Of a DNA stretch of 64,000 bases, positions 1 through 8,853 are shown one piece after another. The notes beneath the pieces are model-generated. The model saw only the letters and a list, made by a program, of their open reading frames with translations. It made no database searches and had not been told where the DNA came from. The position numbers and the translations under genes are program-made. How positions within the stretch are numbered: the stretch's first letter is position 1; each line of letters starts with the position of its first letter. Source of the DNA: Erythrobacter aureus (GTDB taxonomy: Bacteria > Pseudomonadota > Alphaproteobacteria > Sphingomonadales > Sphingomonadaceae); contig NZ_CP031357.1 in NCBI RefSeq assembly GCF_003355455.1, positions 1-64,000 on the forward strand, given 5' to 3'.

Positions 1-1461
1 ATGCGTAAGGCATCGAATAATGGCGCCCGGCAGTCACAGGACGATTTCATGGAAGATCAAGAAGCGGTAAACCTGGCTGCGGATTGGGCCGATATCAGCC
101 AGGGGCTCCGCAAGGATCTTGGCCACCAATTGCACAGCCAGTGGATCAGGCCGATCCAGGTTGGCGGCATCGACAAGGACACGGGCACGCTCGACCTGTT
201 CCTGCCCACCGAATTCAGCGCCAACTGGGTCAAGGATCGCTTTGCCGACCGGCTGAGCCTGGCATGGAAGATTGCCCGCAGCGAAGTGCGCGACGTGCGT
301 ATCCAGGTGCATCCGGGCCGCCGCCAGGTCGCCGATCTGCGGCTGCATGCCGATGGCCGCCGTCCGGCCAATGACGGGGCCGACACGTCGATGATGGCAA
401 TCGGTGCGGACACGCTGGGCGACACCGGTTTTACCAGCTCGGTCGGTCTCGACCCGAGCCTGACCTTCGCCGCCTTTATCACCGGCGAGGCCAATGTGCT
501 CGCGTTCAACGCGGCGCAGCGCATGGGCGCAACGGAAAAGCCGCAATTCTCGCCGCTCTATCTCAAGGCCGCGACCGGCCAGGGCAAGACGCATCTGCTC
601 CACGCGATCGGCCACAGCTTTTTGCAGGCCCATCCGCGCAGCCGCATTTTCTACTGCAGCGCCGAGCGGTTCATGGTCGAATTCGTCCAGGCGCTCAAAG
701 CCAACCAGATGCTCGAATTCAAAGCCCGCCTGCGCAGCTTCGACCTGCTGCTGGTCGACGACATCCAGTTCATCATCGGCAAGGCTTCGGCGCAGGAAGA
801 GCTGCTTTATACGATCGATGCGCTGCTGGCCGAAGGCAAGCGTCTGGTCTTCGCGGCAGACCGTGCACCGCAGGCACTCGATGGCGTCGAACCGCGCCTG
901 CTGAGCCGTCTCTCGATGGGTCTGGTCGCCGATATCCAGGCGGCCGACATCGAACTCAGGAAGAAAATTCTCACCTCCAAGCTGACGCGTTTCGCGCCGC
1001 TCGAGGTGCCCGGCGACGTGCTCGATTTCCTCGCACGAACCATCACGCGCAATATCCGCGAGCTGGTGGGCGGGCTCAACAAGCTGATCGCCTATGCCCA
1101 GTTGACGGGTCAGGAAGTCTCGCTCCAACTGGCAGAGGAACAGCTGACCGACATCCTGTCGGCCAATCGCCGCCGGATTACGATCGACGAAATCCAGCGC
1201 ACGGTCTGCCAGTTCTACCGGATCGACCGCTCAGAAATGAGCAGCAAACGCCGTGCACGCGCCGTGGTCCGCCCGCGCCAGGTAGCAATGTATCTCTCGA
1301 AGGTTCTCACGCCGCGCAGCTATCCCGAGATCGGGCGCAAGTTCGGCGGGCGCGACCATTCCACCGTTATCCACGCCGTGCGCCTGATCGAGGACCTGCG
1401 CCAGCGCGATGCCGATATGGATGGCGATGTGCGTAGCCTGTTGAGACAGCTCGAAAGCTGA
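1..1461 (+). CDS. dnaA: Chromosomal replication initiator protein DnaA
   Basis: DnaA is an AAA+ ATPase that binds DnaA boxes at oriC and melts the origin. In this 486-residue protein the Walker A motif ATGQGKTHLL lies near residues 191-200, Walker B LLLVDDIQF near 249-257, and the C-terminal DNA-binding signature GGRDHSTVIHAV near 439-450. These three elements in order make the family assignment firm. The Walker A reads TGQGKT where many bacteria have LGLGKT. The window opens exactly on the ATG, so the upstream promoter and any origin cannot be seen. A second in-frame ATG at residue 17 (base 49) is an alternative start. Confidence 0.97.
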   Translation: MRKASNNGARQSQDDFMEDQEAVNLAADWADISQGLRKDLGHQLHSQWIRPIQVGGIDKDTGTLDLFLPTEFSANWVKDRFADRLSLAWKIARSEVRDVRIQVHPGRRQVADLRLHADGRRPANDGADTSMMAIGADTLGDTGFTSSVGLDPSLTFAAFITGEANVLAFNAAQRMGATEKPQFSPLYLKAATGQGKTHLLHAIGHSFLQAHPRSRIFYCSAERFMVEFVQALKANQMLEFKARLRSFDLLLVDDIQFIIGKASAQEELLYTIDALLAEGKRLVFAADRAPQALDGVEPRLLSRLSMGLVADIQAADIELRKKILTSKLTRFAPLEVPGDVLDFLARTITRNIRELVGGLNKLIAYAQLTGQEVSLQLAEEQLTDILSANRRRITIDEIQRTVCQFYRIDRSEMSSKRRARAVVRPRQVAMYLSKVLTPRSYPEIGRKFGGRDHSTVIHAVRLIEDLRQRDADMDGDVRSLLRQLES

Positions 1462-1571
1462 GGGGATAAGTCGGCGGCACGCGCCTGCCGCTCCACACAT
1501 CGTCCGCCGCCGATCGACAGTTTCTCAACAGAGCTGTCGACAGGCGCGGCGCGAGGCGTCAAGGAGCGCGC

Positions 1572-2012
1572 ATGGTGCAAGACCCCCCTGTTGCGATGCG
1601 TCCCTACGTTTCGCTACCCCGTTCCTTTGGCGATGCGCTGTGGCGCGGGACACGCTGCCTGTGCCCGCGCTGCGGCGAGGCAAAGCTGTTTCGCAAATGG
1701 CTCAAGCCGCATGACAATTGCCCGGCCTGCGCGCTCGACATTTCGGGCCAGCGAGCGGACGATTTCCCGGCCTATGTTTCGATCTTCGTGACCGGGCATC
1801 TGCTCGCGCCGGTGCTGATCCTGCTGGCAGGCGATTATGCGCTGTCGACCGCCGCCGTCCTCGCGATCACTCTCCCGCTTGCCGTGATCTTCATGCTTGT
1901 GACGCTGCAACCGGCCAAGGGCGCGGTAATCGCGCTCCAGTGGTGGCACGGCATGCATGGTTTCCGTCAGGAACGCGCGTCGGAGGCTGCCGGGACGGAA
2001 GAGATGCCATGA
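1572..2012 (+). CDS. DUF983 family membrane protein
   Basis: A 146-residue protein with a zinc-ribbon-like N-terminal half, CPRCGEAKLF near residue 35 and a CPAC pair about 20 residues later, then two hydrophobic segments near residues 75-120. This is the DUF983 layout. The biochemical role is not established; some relatives lie near cytochrome oxidase genes. The ATG at 1572 has an AAGGAG sequence five bases upstream, which supports it over the in-frame ATG at 1596. The stop overlaps the start of the next gene in an ATGA, so the two are probably translationally coupled. Confidence 0.85.
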   Translation: MVQDPPVAMRPYVSLPRSFGDALWRGTRCLCPRCGEAKLFRKWLKPHDNCPACALDISGQRADDFPAYVSIFVTGHLLAPVLILLAGDYALSTAAVLAITLPLAVIFMLVTLQPAKGAVIALQWWHGMHGFRQERASEAAGTEEMP

Positions 2013-2794
2013 CCCTGCCCCCGCCCCTCGACAACGCCCGGCTCGACCGTTTCGCGCGCCATATCGTGCTGCCCGAGATCGGTGGCGCGGGCCAGGTCGC
2101 GCTGGCGGGCAGGCATTTGGTGCTGGTGGGACTCGGCGGGATTGGCAGCCCCGCGCTGCAATATCTGGCTGGCGCGGGAATCGGGAAATTGACGCTGGTC
2201 GATGACGACCGGGTCGATGTCAGCAACCTCCAGCGCCAGACCCTCTTCAACACCCGCGATATCGGACACGGCAAGGCTGTGGTGGCCAAGCGCTGGGTAA
2301 CGGGGTTCGACCCCGAGCTGGAAGTGAGCATCAGCGATCGCCGGATCACGACCGACAATGCGCACGACCTGGTCGTCGGGGCGGACCTCGTGCTCGACGG
2401 GACCGATAATTTCGCCACCCGTCTCGCCGTCTCCGACGCCTGCGTCGCGGAACGTGTGCCGCTGCTTTCCGCCGCCGTGGGGCGTTTTCAGGGGCAGGTC
2501 GGCGCCTTTGTCGGCCATCTGGCAGGCGAGGCGTGCTATCGCTGCTTTGTCGGCGACGCCTTCGATGCGGAAGATTGCGACACCTGTGCCGAAGATGGGA
2601 TGCTGGGCGCCATGGCCGGATGGGTCGCCACCTTCGCGGCGATGCAGGCGGTACGCATTCTGCTCGATGGGGTCAGCGCGCTTGGCGAAGGCGACTGGGG
2701 GCGCGTTCACCTCCTCGAAGGCCTTAAACCCGGCATGCGGAGTTTTACCATTGCGAAGGACCCAGCCTGTACGGGCTGCGGCTCAGCCGGCTAA
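2009..2794 (+). CDS. MoeB/ThiF/HesA-type E1-like adenylyltransferase
   Basis: This family adenylates the C-terminal glycine of a ubiquitin-like sulfur carrier (MoaD or ThiS) in molybdopterin or thiamine synthesis. The 261-residue protein has the nucleotide-binding loop GLGGIGS near residues 41-47, the DDDRVDVSNLQRQ segment near 65-77, and two zinc Cys pairs (CYRC in the middle, CTGC close to the C-terminus). A Cys in DTCAEDGMLG may be the adduct-forming residue. No rhodanese domain follows, so it is the short form. Without a neighbouring moaD or thiS, MoeB and ThiF cannot be separated. It starts inside the DUF983 stop (ATGA), and its 3' end overlaps the convergent sirtuin gene by 12 bp. Confidence 0.88.
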   Translation: MTLPPPLDNARLDRFARHIVLPEIGGAGQVALAGRHLVLVGLGGIGSPALQYLAGAGIGKLTLVDDDRVDVSNLQRQTLFNTRDIGHGKAVVAKRWVTGFDPELEVSISDRRITTDNAHDLVVGADLVLDGTDNFATRLAVSDACVAERVPLLSAAVGRFQGQVGAFVGHLAGEACYRCFVGDAFDAEDCDTCAEDGMLGAMAGWVATFAAMQAVRILLDGVSALGEGDWGRVHLLEGLKPGMRSFTIAKDPACTGCGSAG

Positions 2795-3484
2795 CAGCTC
2801 ATCGACCCATTGCGGCACGATCCGGGTTGCCGGGCCATGGCGCGATTCGTGGAACCAGCGCGACCCCATGCTGGCTTCGAGATTGAGCTCGAGCGTCCGG
2901 ACACGCATGGCGCGGGCATCCTGCACGAAGCCGGCCGCGGGATAAACCGCCCCGCTGGTGCCGATGCTCACGAACAGATCGGCCTGCCGCAAGGCGGCCT
3001 GGATGCGCCCCATTCCATAGGGCATTTCTCCGAACCAGACGACATCGGGGCGAAGGCTGCGCGCGCCGCAGGCAGGACAAGCAGGCCGATCGATCATCGG
3101 CCCGGTCCAGGGCAGGCGCCTGTCGCAGGCCGTACACCACGCCTGGAGATGCGTACCGTGCATATGCACCACCCGGCCGGCCCCGGCGCGTTCGTGCAGA
3201 TCGTCGACATTCTGCGTGACGATCAGCAGTTCGCCATCCCATTCGGCATCGAGCCGTGCCAGCGCGTCATGCGCGGCGTTGGGTTGCTTGGTCTGGATCG
3301 CCTCGCGCCGCATGTCGTAAAAGCGCAGCACCAAGTCGGGATCGCGCGCAAAGCCTTCGGGCGTGGCCACATCCTCGACCTTGTGCTGTTCCCACAACCC
3401 GCCCGCATCGCGGAACGTGTCGATTCCGCTCTCTGCCGAGACACCGGCGCCGGTAAGGATGACGATATTGCGAATGTCTGTCAT
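2783..3484 (-). CDS. cobB: NAD-dependent protein deacylase, sirtuin class III (CobB/SIRT5-like)
   Basis: Sir2 enzymes remove acyl groups from lysine using NAD. In this 233-residue protein the NAD-binding GAGVSAESGIDTFRD lies near residues 12-26, followed by TQNVDDLHERAG, the catalytic-histidine motif HMHG, and two zinc Cys pairs (CTAC, CPAC). FYDMRR near 55-60 supplies the Tyr-x-x-Arg pair that defines class III sirtuins, which prefer succinyl and malonyl groups; the substrate preference is inferred from that motif. I chose the ATG giving MTDIRN because the frame upstream is not family-like. It is convergent with the E1-like gene and divergent from the acyltransferase gene. Confidence 0.93.
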   Translation of the reverse strand: MTDIRNIVILTGAGVSAESGIDTFRDAGGLWEQHKVEDVATPEGFARDPDLVLRFYDMRREAIQTKQPNAAHDALARLDAEWDGELLIVTQNVDDLHERAGAGRVVHMHGTHLQAWCTACDRRLPWTGPMIDRPACPACGARSLRPDVVWFGEMPYGMGRIQAALRQADLFVSIGTSGAVYPAAGFVQDARAMRVRTLELNLEASMGSRWFHESRHGPATRIVPQWVDELLAG

Positions 3485-3507
3485 GGAACGCCCATCTGAC
3501 GGACAGG

Positions 3508-5421
3508 GTGGCAAGGTCAACAGTGATACAACCTAAGGGCAAATCCGCCTACCGCGCCGACATCGACGGGTTGCGCGCGCTCGCCGTGCTCCCGGTAGTG
3601 CTCTATCACGCGGGTATTGCGGGTTTTTCGGGCGGTTTCGTCGGGGTCGACATCTTTTTCGTCATCTCCGGCTTCCTGATTGCGGGGATCATCGCGCGCG
3701 AGGTGGACGAAGGGCGGTTCTCGCTCTGGCACTTCTACGAGCGCCGGGCGCGCCGCATTCTCCCCGCGCTGTTCGCGCTCGTCCTGTTCGTGCTGGCGGC
3801 CGCCTCGGCCCTGTTCCTGCCGGGCGATTTCGAGGATGTGCCGAAATCGGCCCTCGCTGCGCTGTTCTTCCTCGGCAATCTCTGGTTCTTCAGCCAGACA
3901 GGCTATTTTCAGGGCGCGGCGGAGACCATGCCCTTGCTGCACACCTGGTCATTGGGCGTGGAAGAACAGTTCTACATCTTCTTCCCCCTGGGGCTGGTCC
4001 TGATCGCGGCGGTGGTTCCGCGGTGGCGCATTGCCATGGTGTGGTTGGCGGCGATGGCGAGTTTCGGATGGGCCTTGGTCACACAAGCCGATCCCGACGG
4101 CTTCGCCTTCTACATGCTGCCGCCGCGAGGCTGGGAGCTGCTTGCCGGTTCCCTGCTGGCACTCGGGGCCTTTCCGCCGGTCGCATCCCGGCCCTTGCGA
4201 GAGGGGCTCGCCTGGGCCGGGATCGCGCTCATCGTCTTTGCCGTCTTCACGTACGACAGCACCACTATCTTCCCTGGCCTCACCGCCGTCCCGCCGGTTC
4301 TGGGCGCTGCCCTGCTGATCCATTGCGCGCCGGGTACCAGCGCGGGGCGTGCGCTGGCCTGGAGGCCGGCAGTCTGGATCGGCCTGATGAGCTACTCGCT
4401 TTACCTGTGGCACTGGCCCCTGATCGTTTTCACCGAATATGCGCAGGGGTCGGCGCTTTCCCCCTGGCAATCGGTGCTCGTCATCGCGGTGTCGATCCTG
4501 GTGTCCTGGGCAAGCCTCAAATGGATCGAAACGCCCTGGCGCGATGGCCAGCGCCATTCGCGAAAAGGGATTTTCTCCATGAGCGCAGCCGGGTTTGCCG
4601 GTCTCGGCACCTTGTGCCTCGCCTTGATCGCCCAGGGGCCGTGGGCGTCGCGCTTTCCGGAAACGGTCGGCCGGATTGCCAGTGGAGCGAAGGATACCAG
4701 CCCTCTGCGCGACCAATGTCTCAAAAGCGAATACGCACCTCCCCAGGCCGCCTGCACATTGGGAGCCAATACCGCTCCGGATGCCGTGGTGTGGGGCGAT
4801 AGTCACGGGGTGGAATTCGCGTGGGTACTGGGAGAACGCGCGGAGCGGGAAGATCGTGCGATCGAACAGCGTACGCTGGGCAGTTGCCCGCCGATCCCGG
4901 GCTTCGTCGACGGGAGAAACCGCGATTGCGGAACCTTCAACGATGCCGTCCTGGCCGAAATACTGACCCGCCCGGAAATCACGACCGTCTATTTCGCCGC
5001 CTTCTGGGCGGGGATCGAGAGCGGGAGAACGCAGGCCGTGGACCTGCTCGACGCCACGATATCCCGACTGCATGCCGCGGGAAAACAGGTGGTGCTGGTC
5101 GGTCCGGTTCCCGCGCAGCCATACGATGTGCCGCGCACCCTTGCCCGTTCGGCCGCCTATGGCACAGCCCTGCCCACCCCCCGCACGTTGGAAGACTATC
5201 GCAAGCGGACCGCATGGATCACACACCGCTATGATGAATGGCGGGCGCAAGGTGTCGCTATCGTCGATCCCGCCATCGCCTTGTTCGACGATGGAAACGG
5301 TCGTATCGCAATTGCGGACAGACCGCTCTATTTCGACAGCCACCATTTGACCCTTGCGGGCGCACGGCTAGTGCTCGACACAGAACCATTGCCGCACAAA
5401 GGGGGACCACATTGGCGCTGA
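3508..5421 (+). CDS. OafA/YrhL-type acyltransferase with C-terminal SGNH domain
   Basis: The protein has about 637 residues. The N-terminal 360 form an acyltransferase-3 membrane domain of roughly ten helices, starting DGLRALAVLPVVLYHAG with the family His, and containing the RRARRILPAL motif. The C-terminal part is an SGNH hydrolase-like domain with GDSHG near residue 430 and DSHHLT near 610, the catalytic Ser and Asp/His positions. Such proteins O-acetylate surface polysaccharides such as O-antigen or peptidoglycan-linked glycans; the substrate here is unknown. The start is a GTG (a second GTG lies five codons on). The 3' end overlaps the TTG start of dapB. Confidence 0.9.
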   Translation: MARSTVIQPKGKSAYRADIDGLRALAVLPVVLYHAGIAGFSGGFVGVDIFFVISGFLIAGIIAREVDEGRFSLWHFYERRARRILPALFALVLFVLAAASALFLPGDFEDVPKSALAALFFLGNLWFFSQTGYFQGAAETMPLLHTWSLGVEEQFYIFFPLGLVLIAAVVPRWRIAMVWLAAMASFGWALVTQADPDGFAFYMLPPRGWELLAGSLLALGAFPPVASRPLREGLAWAGIALIVFAVFTYDSTTIFPGLTAVPPVLGAALLIHCAPGTSAGRALAWRPAVWIGLMSYSLYLWHWPLIVFTEYAQGSALSPWQSVLVIAVSILVSWASLKWIETPWRDGQRHSRKGIFSMSAAGFAGLGTLCLALIAQGPWASRFPETVGRIASGAKDTSPLRDQCLKSEYAPPQAACTLGANTAPDAVVWGDSHGVEFAWVLGERAEREDRAIEQRTLGSCPPIPGFVDGRNRDCGTFNDAVLAEILTRPEITTVYFAAFWAGIESGRTQAVDLLDATISRLHAAGKQVVLVGPVPAQPYDVPRTLARSAAYGTALPTPRTLEDYRKRTAWITHRYDEWRAQGVAIVDPAIALFDDGNGRIAIADRPLYFDSHHLTLAGARLVLDTEPLPHKGGPHWR

Positions 5422-6138
5422 TCGGAATAGTCGGTAACGAGGGCGCGATGGGCCAGGCGCTCGCCGAGGTTATCGCGGAAAGCGGCCACACGGTGGCCGG
5501 CGGCATAGACAGGGGCGGGGACGTGGCCGGCCTTGCCGATCGAAGCAGCGCGCTGGTCGATTTTTCCGCACCCGCAGCGCTGGAGGCGAACCTTCACGCG
5601 GCGATTGGTGCGGGCATTCCCATTGTGATCGGCACGACCGGGCTGGAAGACAGGCATCACACAGCGATCGACGACGCTGCACGGGCGGTTCCGGTTTTGC
5701 AGACGGGCAATACGTCGCTTGGCGTGACCCTACTCGCCCATCTGGTGCGCGAGGCGGCATCGCGGCTGGGGCCTGACTGGGATATCGAGATCGTCGAAAT
5801 GCACCATCGCCGCAAGGTCGACGCCCCAGCGGGACCGCCCTTTTGCTCGGCGAGGCAGCAGCCAAGGGGCGCGGGATCACCCTCGCCGACCATTCCGAGC
5901 GCGGGCGCGACGGGCATACCGGCGCGCGGCGGGAAGGCGCGATCGGCTTTGCCGCGCTGCGCGGGGAACGGTGGCGGGCGAACACAGCGTCGTTCTCGCC
6001 GGAGAAGAGGAGCGCATCACCCTGTCTCACAGTGCCGAGAACCGCAGCATTTTCGCGCGCGGGGCGGTGCGGGCTGCCGAGTGGCTGATCGGGCGCAGTG
6101 CCGGACGCTACACGATGGAAGAAGTCCTGGGCATCTGA
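5412..6138 (+). pseudogene. dapB: 4-hydroxy-tetrahydrodipicolinate reductase DapB, two frameshifts
   Basis: DapB performs the reduction that commits to lysine and diaminopimelate synthesis. The first frame starts at a TTG and reads ALIGIVGNEGAMGQALAEV, the dinucleotide-binding loop, then [14 protein letters not shown]. Near base 5827 one base appears missing in GCGGGACCG, so the expected SGTALL-type segment continues in another frame ([21 protein letters not shown]). Near 5966 a second base appears missing in GCGGGGAACG, after which TVAGEH and [20 protein letters not shown] resume in the first frame. Adding both bases gives 242 residues with every family motif. DapB is normally essential, so sequence error is more likely than true inactivation. 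Confidence 0.88.
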
Positions 6139-6142
6139 CACC

Positions 6143-6940
6143 ATGACCCTGCGCGAGCGCCTTCACCAGCAATTGCATATCGGCTCGTGGCCGAACGGCA
6201 AGCTCACGGGGCTCAACATCGTGGTGGTCTGGACCATCCTTGCCGCAGTGGGCGTCAGTATCGCGGCGACCGAACCGCTAATCCGCGAGCCTTACAATCG
6301 CGAGGTGCTGATCGCCGAACTCATCTTCGGAACGATCTTCCTGCTCGAATATCTGGCGCGCATCTATGCCGCGCCGGAGCGCGAGGGGCCAGGGTCCGAC
6401 TGGTCCAAGCGCTGGCGGTTCGTGATCTCGCCGATTGGGCTGGTCGATCTGCTGGTGGTAATCGTCAGCCTGGCCCCCTTCTTCATCGCCAATGCCGCTG
6501 TGCTGCGTGTGATTCGGCTGCTCAGGATCGTCTCGATCCTCAAATTCAGCCGCTTTTCCGCGGCCATGCGTGAGATTGCGGGCGCGCTGAAGGAACGCAG
6601 TTACGATTTGCTGGTCTGCGCGACCCTGGCCTTCGTGCTCGTTTTGCTGGGCGCGGCGGGGCTCTACTGGATCGAGGGGGCGATCCAGCCGCAGGCCTTC
6701 GGATCGATCCCCCGCGCCTTGTGGTGGGCGGTGATTACGCTGACCACGGTAGGCTATGGCGATGTCTACCCGATTACCCCCGCCGGACGCCTGATCGGCA
6801 TGGTGGTGGCGGTGGGCGGCGTGCTGCTGGTAGCGCTGCCGACAGGGATCGTCGCGGCGGCGTTCAGCGACGCGATGCAGCGGCGCCGCGAGGCGATGCG
6901 CAAGGCCCTCGAAGAAATCGAAGGAAACAGCAATATCTAG
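6143..6940 (+). CDS. Voltage-gated potassium channel-like ion transporter
   Basis: A 265-residue, six-helix channel subunit. The S4-like helix carries regularly spaced arginines (RVIRLLRIVSILKFSRF, near residues 115-132) and the pore loop has the canonical K+ filter TTVGYGD near residue 200. A short, charged C-terminal helix follows S6 and no large cytoplasmic domain is present. The family opens on depolarisation and passes K+ across the inner membrane. The ATG is five bases after the dapB stop. The chosen start omits a 15-residue upstream extension that lies inside dapB. Confidence 0.9.
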   Translation: MTLRERLHQQLHIGSWPNGKLTGLNIVVVWTILAAVGVSIAATEPLIREPYNREVLIAELIFGTIFLLEYLARIYAAPEREGPGSDWSKRWRFVISPIGLVDLLVVIVSLAPFFIANAAVLRVIRLLRIVSILKFSRFSAAMREIAGALKERSYDLLVCATLAFVLVLLGAAGLYWIEGAIQPQAFGSIPRALWWAVITLTTVGYGDVYPITPAGRLIGMVVAVGGVLLVALPTGIVAAAFSDAMQRRREAMRKALEEIEGNSNI

Positions 6941-7013
6941 CCCTCTTCCGTTCTTTCATATGCCAAATAGTGTGATAGGCTAGCTTTCATCATTTCCGGG
7001 GGGGGAAATACCA

Positions 7014-7790
7014 GTGAAGAGAGCGATTCTCATTCTATCGGCAATATCCGTGTCGGGCTGTTCGACACTCCAGGGGCGGCCGACGCCGGTTCTTGATATG
7101 AACAGCCTCCAATCTACGGCGCAAACCACCTATTCGCCCGACAAGGCGATTAAGAAATACGCCCTGCTGTCCAAGGATCGCAAGCGGTCGTTTCGCGACG
7201 AGGTGCTGTTCACCTATCTGGCGGCGATCGATGCGAAATATCGCAATTTCGTGATCGGGCTCACCAGCCAGAACAAGTCGGGCAATGCCCTCGCCTCGTT
7301 GTTCGGCCTGTATACCAGCGCCCTGGCTTCCGTGTCGTCGGGCAATCTGGCAACGGCATTCTCGACCAGTTCGACCTTTTTCCAGGGGGCGCAGGGCGCG
7401 TTGAACAAGGATCTCTTCTATGAGCAGACATTGCCCGCACTCATCAATCTGATGGAGGCGGAGCGCACACGGGTACGGACCGACATCCTGCGCAAGCTGA
7501 CGGCCGACCGGACTGCCGACCATGCCATAACCTACGGACTTCCCGAAGCGTTCATGGATATCGGCCGGTATGAGGATGCGGCCTCGGTTGAAAAAGCCGT
7601 CGCGACCCTGGCAAAACAAGCCGCCCAGGATTTGGCGGCGGCCGAAAAAGAGGAAGAGGATGCAGAGCAACTCAGGAGCGGGCTAATCGATAAAGCCGAA
7701 AACTCCACAATCGATGACCCGGTTCCGCTGGATGGGACAGAGGTCGAGACCGATCCTACTCCCCCCGTGCCAGATCCCGAGGCGCAGTGA
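7014..7790 (+). CDS. Hypothetical lipoprotein
   Basis: A 258-residue protein beginning MKRAILILSAISVSGCSTL, a type II signal peptide with the lipidated Cys near residue 16, so it is probably anchored to the outer or inner membrane. The mature part is helical. Its last 60 residues are rich in Glu and Asp and end in a Pro/Asp-rich tail. I do not recognise the family. The start is GTG with GGGGGGAAA upstream. The stop overlaps the GTG start of nth in a GTGA, which suggests co-translation. Confidence 0.75.
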   Translation: MKRAILILSAISVSGCSTLQGRPTPVLDMNSLQSTAQTTYSPDKAIKKYALLSKDRKRSFRDEVLFTYLAAIDAKYRNFVIGLTSQNKSGNALASLFGLYTSALASVSSGNLATAFSTSSTFFQGAQGALNKDLFYEQTLPALINLMEAERTRVRTDILRKLTADRTADHAITYGLPEAFMDIGRYEDAASVEKAVATLAKQAAQDLAAAEKEEEDAEQLRSGLIDKAENSTIDDPVPLDGTEVETDPTPPVPDPEAQ

Positions 7791-8437
7791 CCAAAGACCA
7801 GATTTTCGAGTTTTTCCGGCGGCTGGCGGAGGACAATCCCTCGCCCGAGACCGAGCTGGAATATGGCAATTGCTACCAGCTCGTGGTGGCCGTGGCGCTC
7901 TCGGCGCAGGCGACCGATGTCGGCGTGAACAAGGCCACGCGCGCGCTGTTCCGCGAGGTCGAGACGCCGCAAGGAATGCTGGAATTGGGTGAAGAGGGGC
8001 TCAAGAAGCACATCAAGACGATCGGCCTGTTCAACTCCAAGGCCAAGAACGTGATCGCGCTGAGCCAGTTGCTGGTCGACGAATATGGCGGCGAAGTTCC
8101 CGACACGCGCGAGGATCTGGTCCGCCTGCCCGGCGTGGGCCGCAAGACCGCCAATGTCGTGCTCAATTGCTGGTTCGGGCAGGAGACCTTCGCGGTCGAC
8201 ACGCATATCCTGCGCGTGGGAAATCGCACCGGCCTCGCCAAGGGCAAGACGCCCGAGCAGGTCGAGGCCAAGCTCGAAAAGCGCGTGCCGCAGCCCTTCC
8301 GCCTCGGCGCGCATCACTGGCTGATCCTGCACGGGCGGTACGTGTGCAAAGCGCGTACGCCCGAGTGCTGGCGGTGCCCGGTGGTGGATTTGTGCAGCTA
8401 CCGGAAGAAGGTGCTGGAGAAGCCGAAGGGGCGTTAG
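7787..8437 (+). CDS. nth: Endonuclease III (DNA glycosylase/AP lyase)
   Basis: Endonuclease III removes oxidised pyrimidines and cleaves the resulting abasic site during base excision repair. The 216-residue protein shows the helix-hairpin-helix LPGVGRKTANVV near residues 110-121, the catalytic Asp in FAVDTHILRV about 18 residues later, and the C-terminal 4Fe-4S ligands CKARTPECWRCPVVDLC in the expected C-x6-C-x2-C-x5-C spacing. The start is GTG, overlapping the upstream lipoprotein stop. The 3' end overlaps the convergent hypothetical gene by four bases. Confidence 0.97.
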   Translation: MTKDQIFEFFRRLAEDNPSPETELEYGNCYQLVVAVALSAQATDVGVNKATRALFREVETPQGMLELGEEGLKKHIKTIGLFNSKAKNVIALSQLLVDEYGGEVPDTREDLVRLPGVGRKTANVVLNCWFGQETFAVDTHILRVGNRTGLAKGKTPEQVEAKLEKRVPQPFRLGAHHWLILHGRYVCKARTPECWRCPVVDLCSYRKKVLEKPKGR

Positions 8438-8841
8438 TCGAGCTTTGCGACAATGTCTGAGATAGCTGGGTTGGTGTAGAGTACGATTGGATCAGCATCA
8501 CCGTCCTTGGGCCGTCGGAATTCTCCCGCGTCGAATGCCTCATATACCTCCCAGAACAGTGGAGGCCACTCCCCGTCCGCCACCTGCTGATGCCGTGTTA
8601 TCAAAATCCCTTCGAGGTCATTTGCTAGTGAGTCGCCGAATTTGTAGCTCACCGCCCCGTTATCATATTTCCGGGCAAGTTCTGCGCCAACTATATCGAG
8701 GGCTTTTAGCCACGTAGTCCCTAACTCAGTGGCCCACCGGTCGAGATCGTGATCATTGGCAAACGTATATCCCTCTTCGTCACAACGCGCCGCGAGTTCT
8801 TTGAAAATGCCAGCAAGAATCTGCGTAGCTTGAGCGGTCAT
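8434..8841 (-). CDS. Hypothetical protein
   Basis: A 135-residue soluble, acidic protein starting MTAQATQILAGIFKELAARC. It has no signal peptide, membrane segment or motif that I recognise. It contains several aromatic patches (EWPPLFWEVYEAF). Its reading frame has poorer third-position GC than its neighbours, which may indicate later acquisition. It is convergent with nth, overlapping by four bases, and is followed upstream by the symporter gene on the same strand. Confidence 0.65.
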   Translation of the reverse strand: MTAQATQILAGIFKELAARCDEEGYTFANDHDLDRWATELGTTWLKALDIVGAELARKYDNGAVSYKFGDSLANDLEGILITRHQQVADGEWPPLFWEVYEAFDAGEFRRPKDGDADPIVLYTNPAISDIVAKLD

Positions 8842-8853
8842 ACGGACGACACC

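Noticed and set aside
1462..1571. A replication origin in the gap after dnaA
   Set aside because: The 110-bp gap has no repeated DnaA boxes or AT-rich stretch.
3949..5346. A 465-codon frame antisense to the acyltransferase
   Set aside because: Shadow of a well-supported gene, with no family features.
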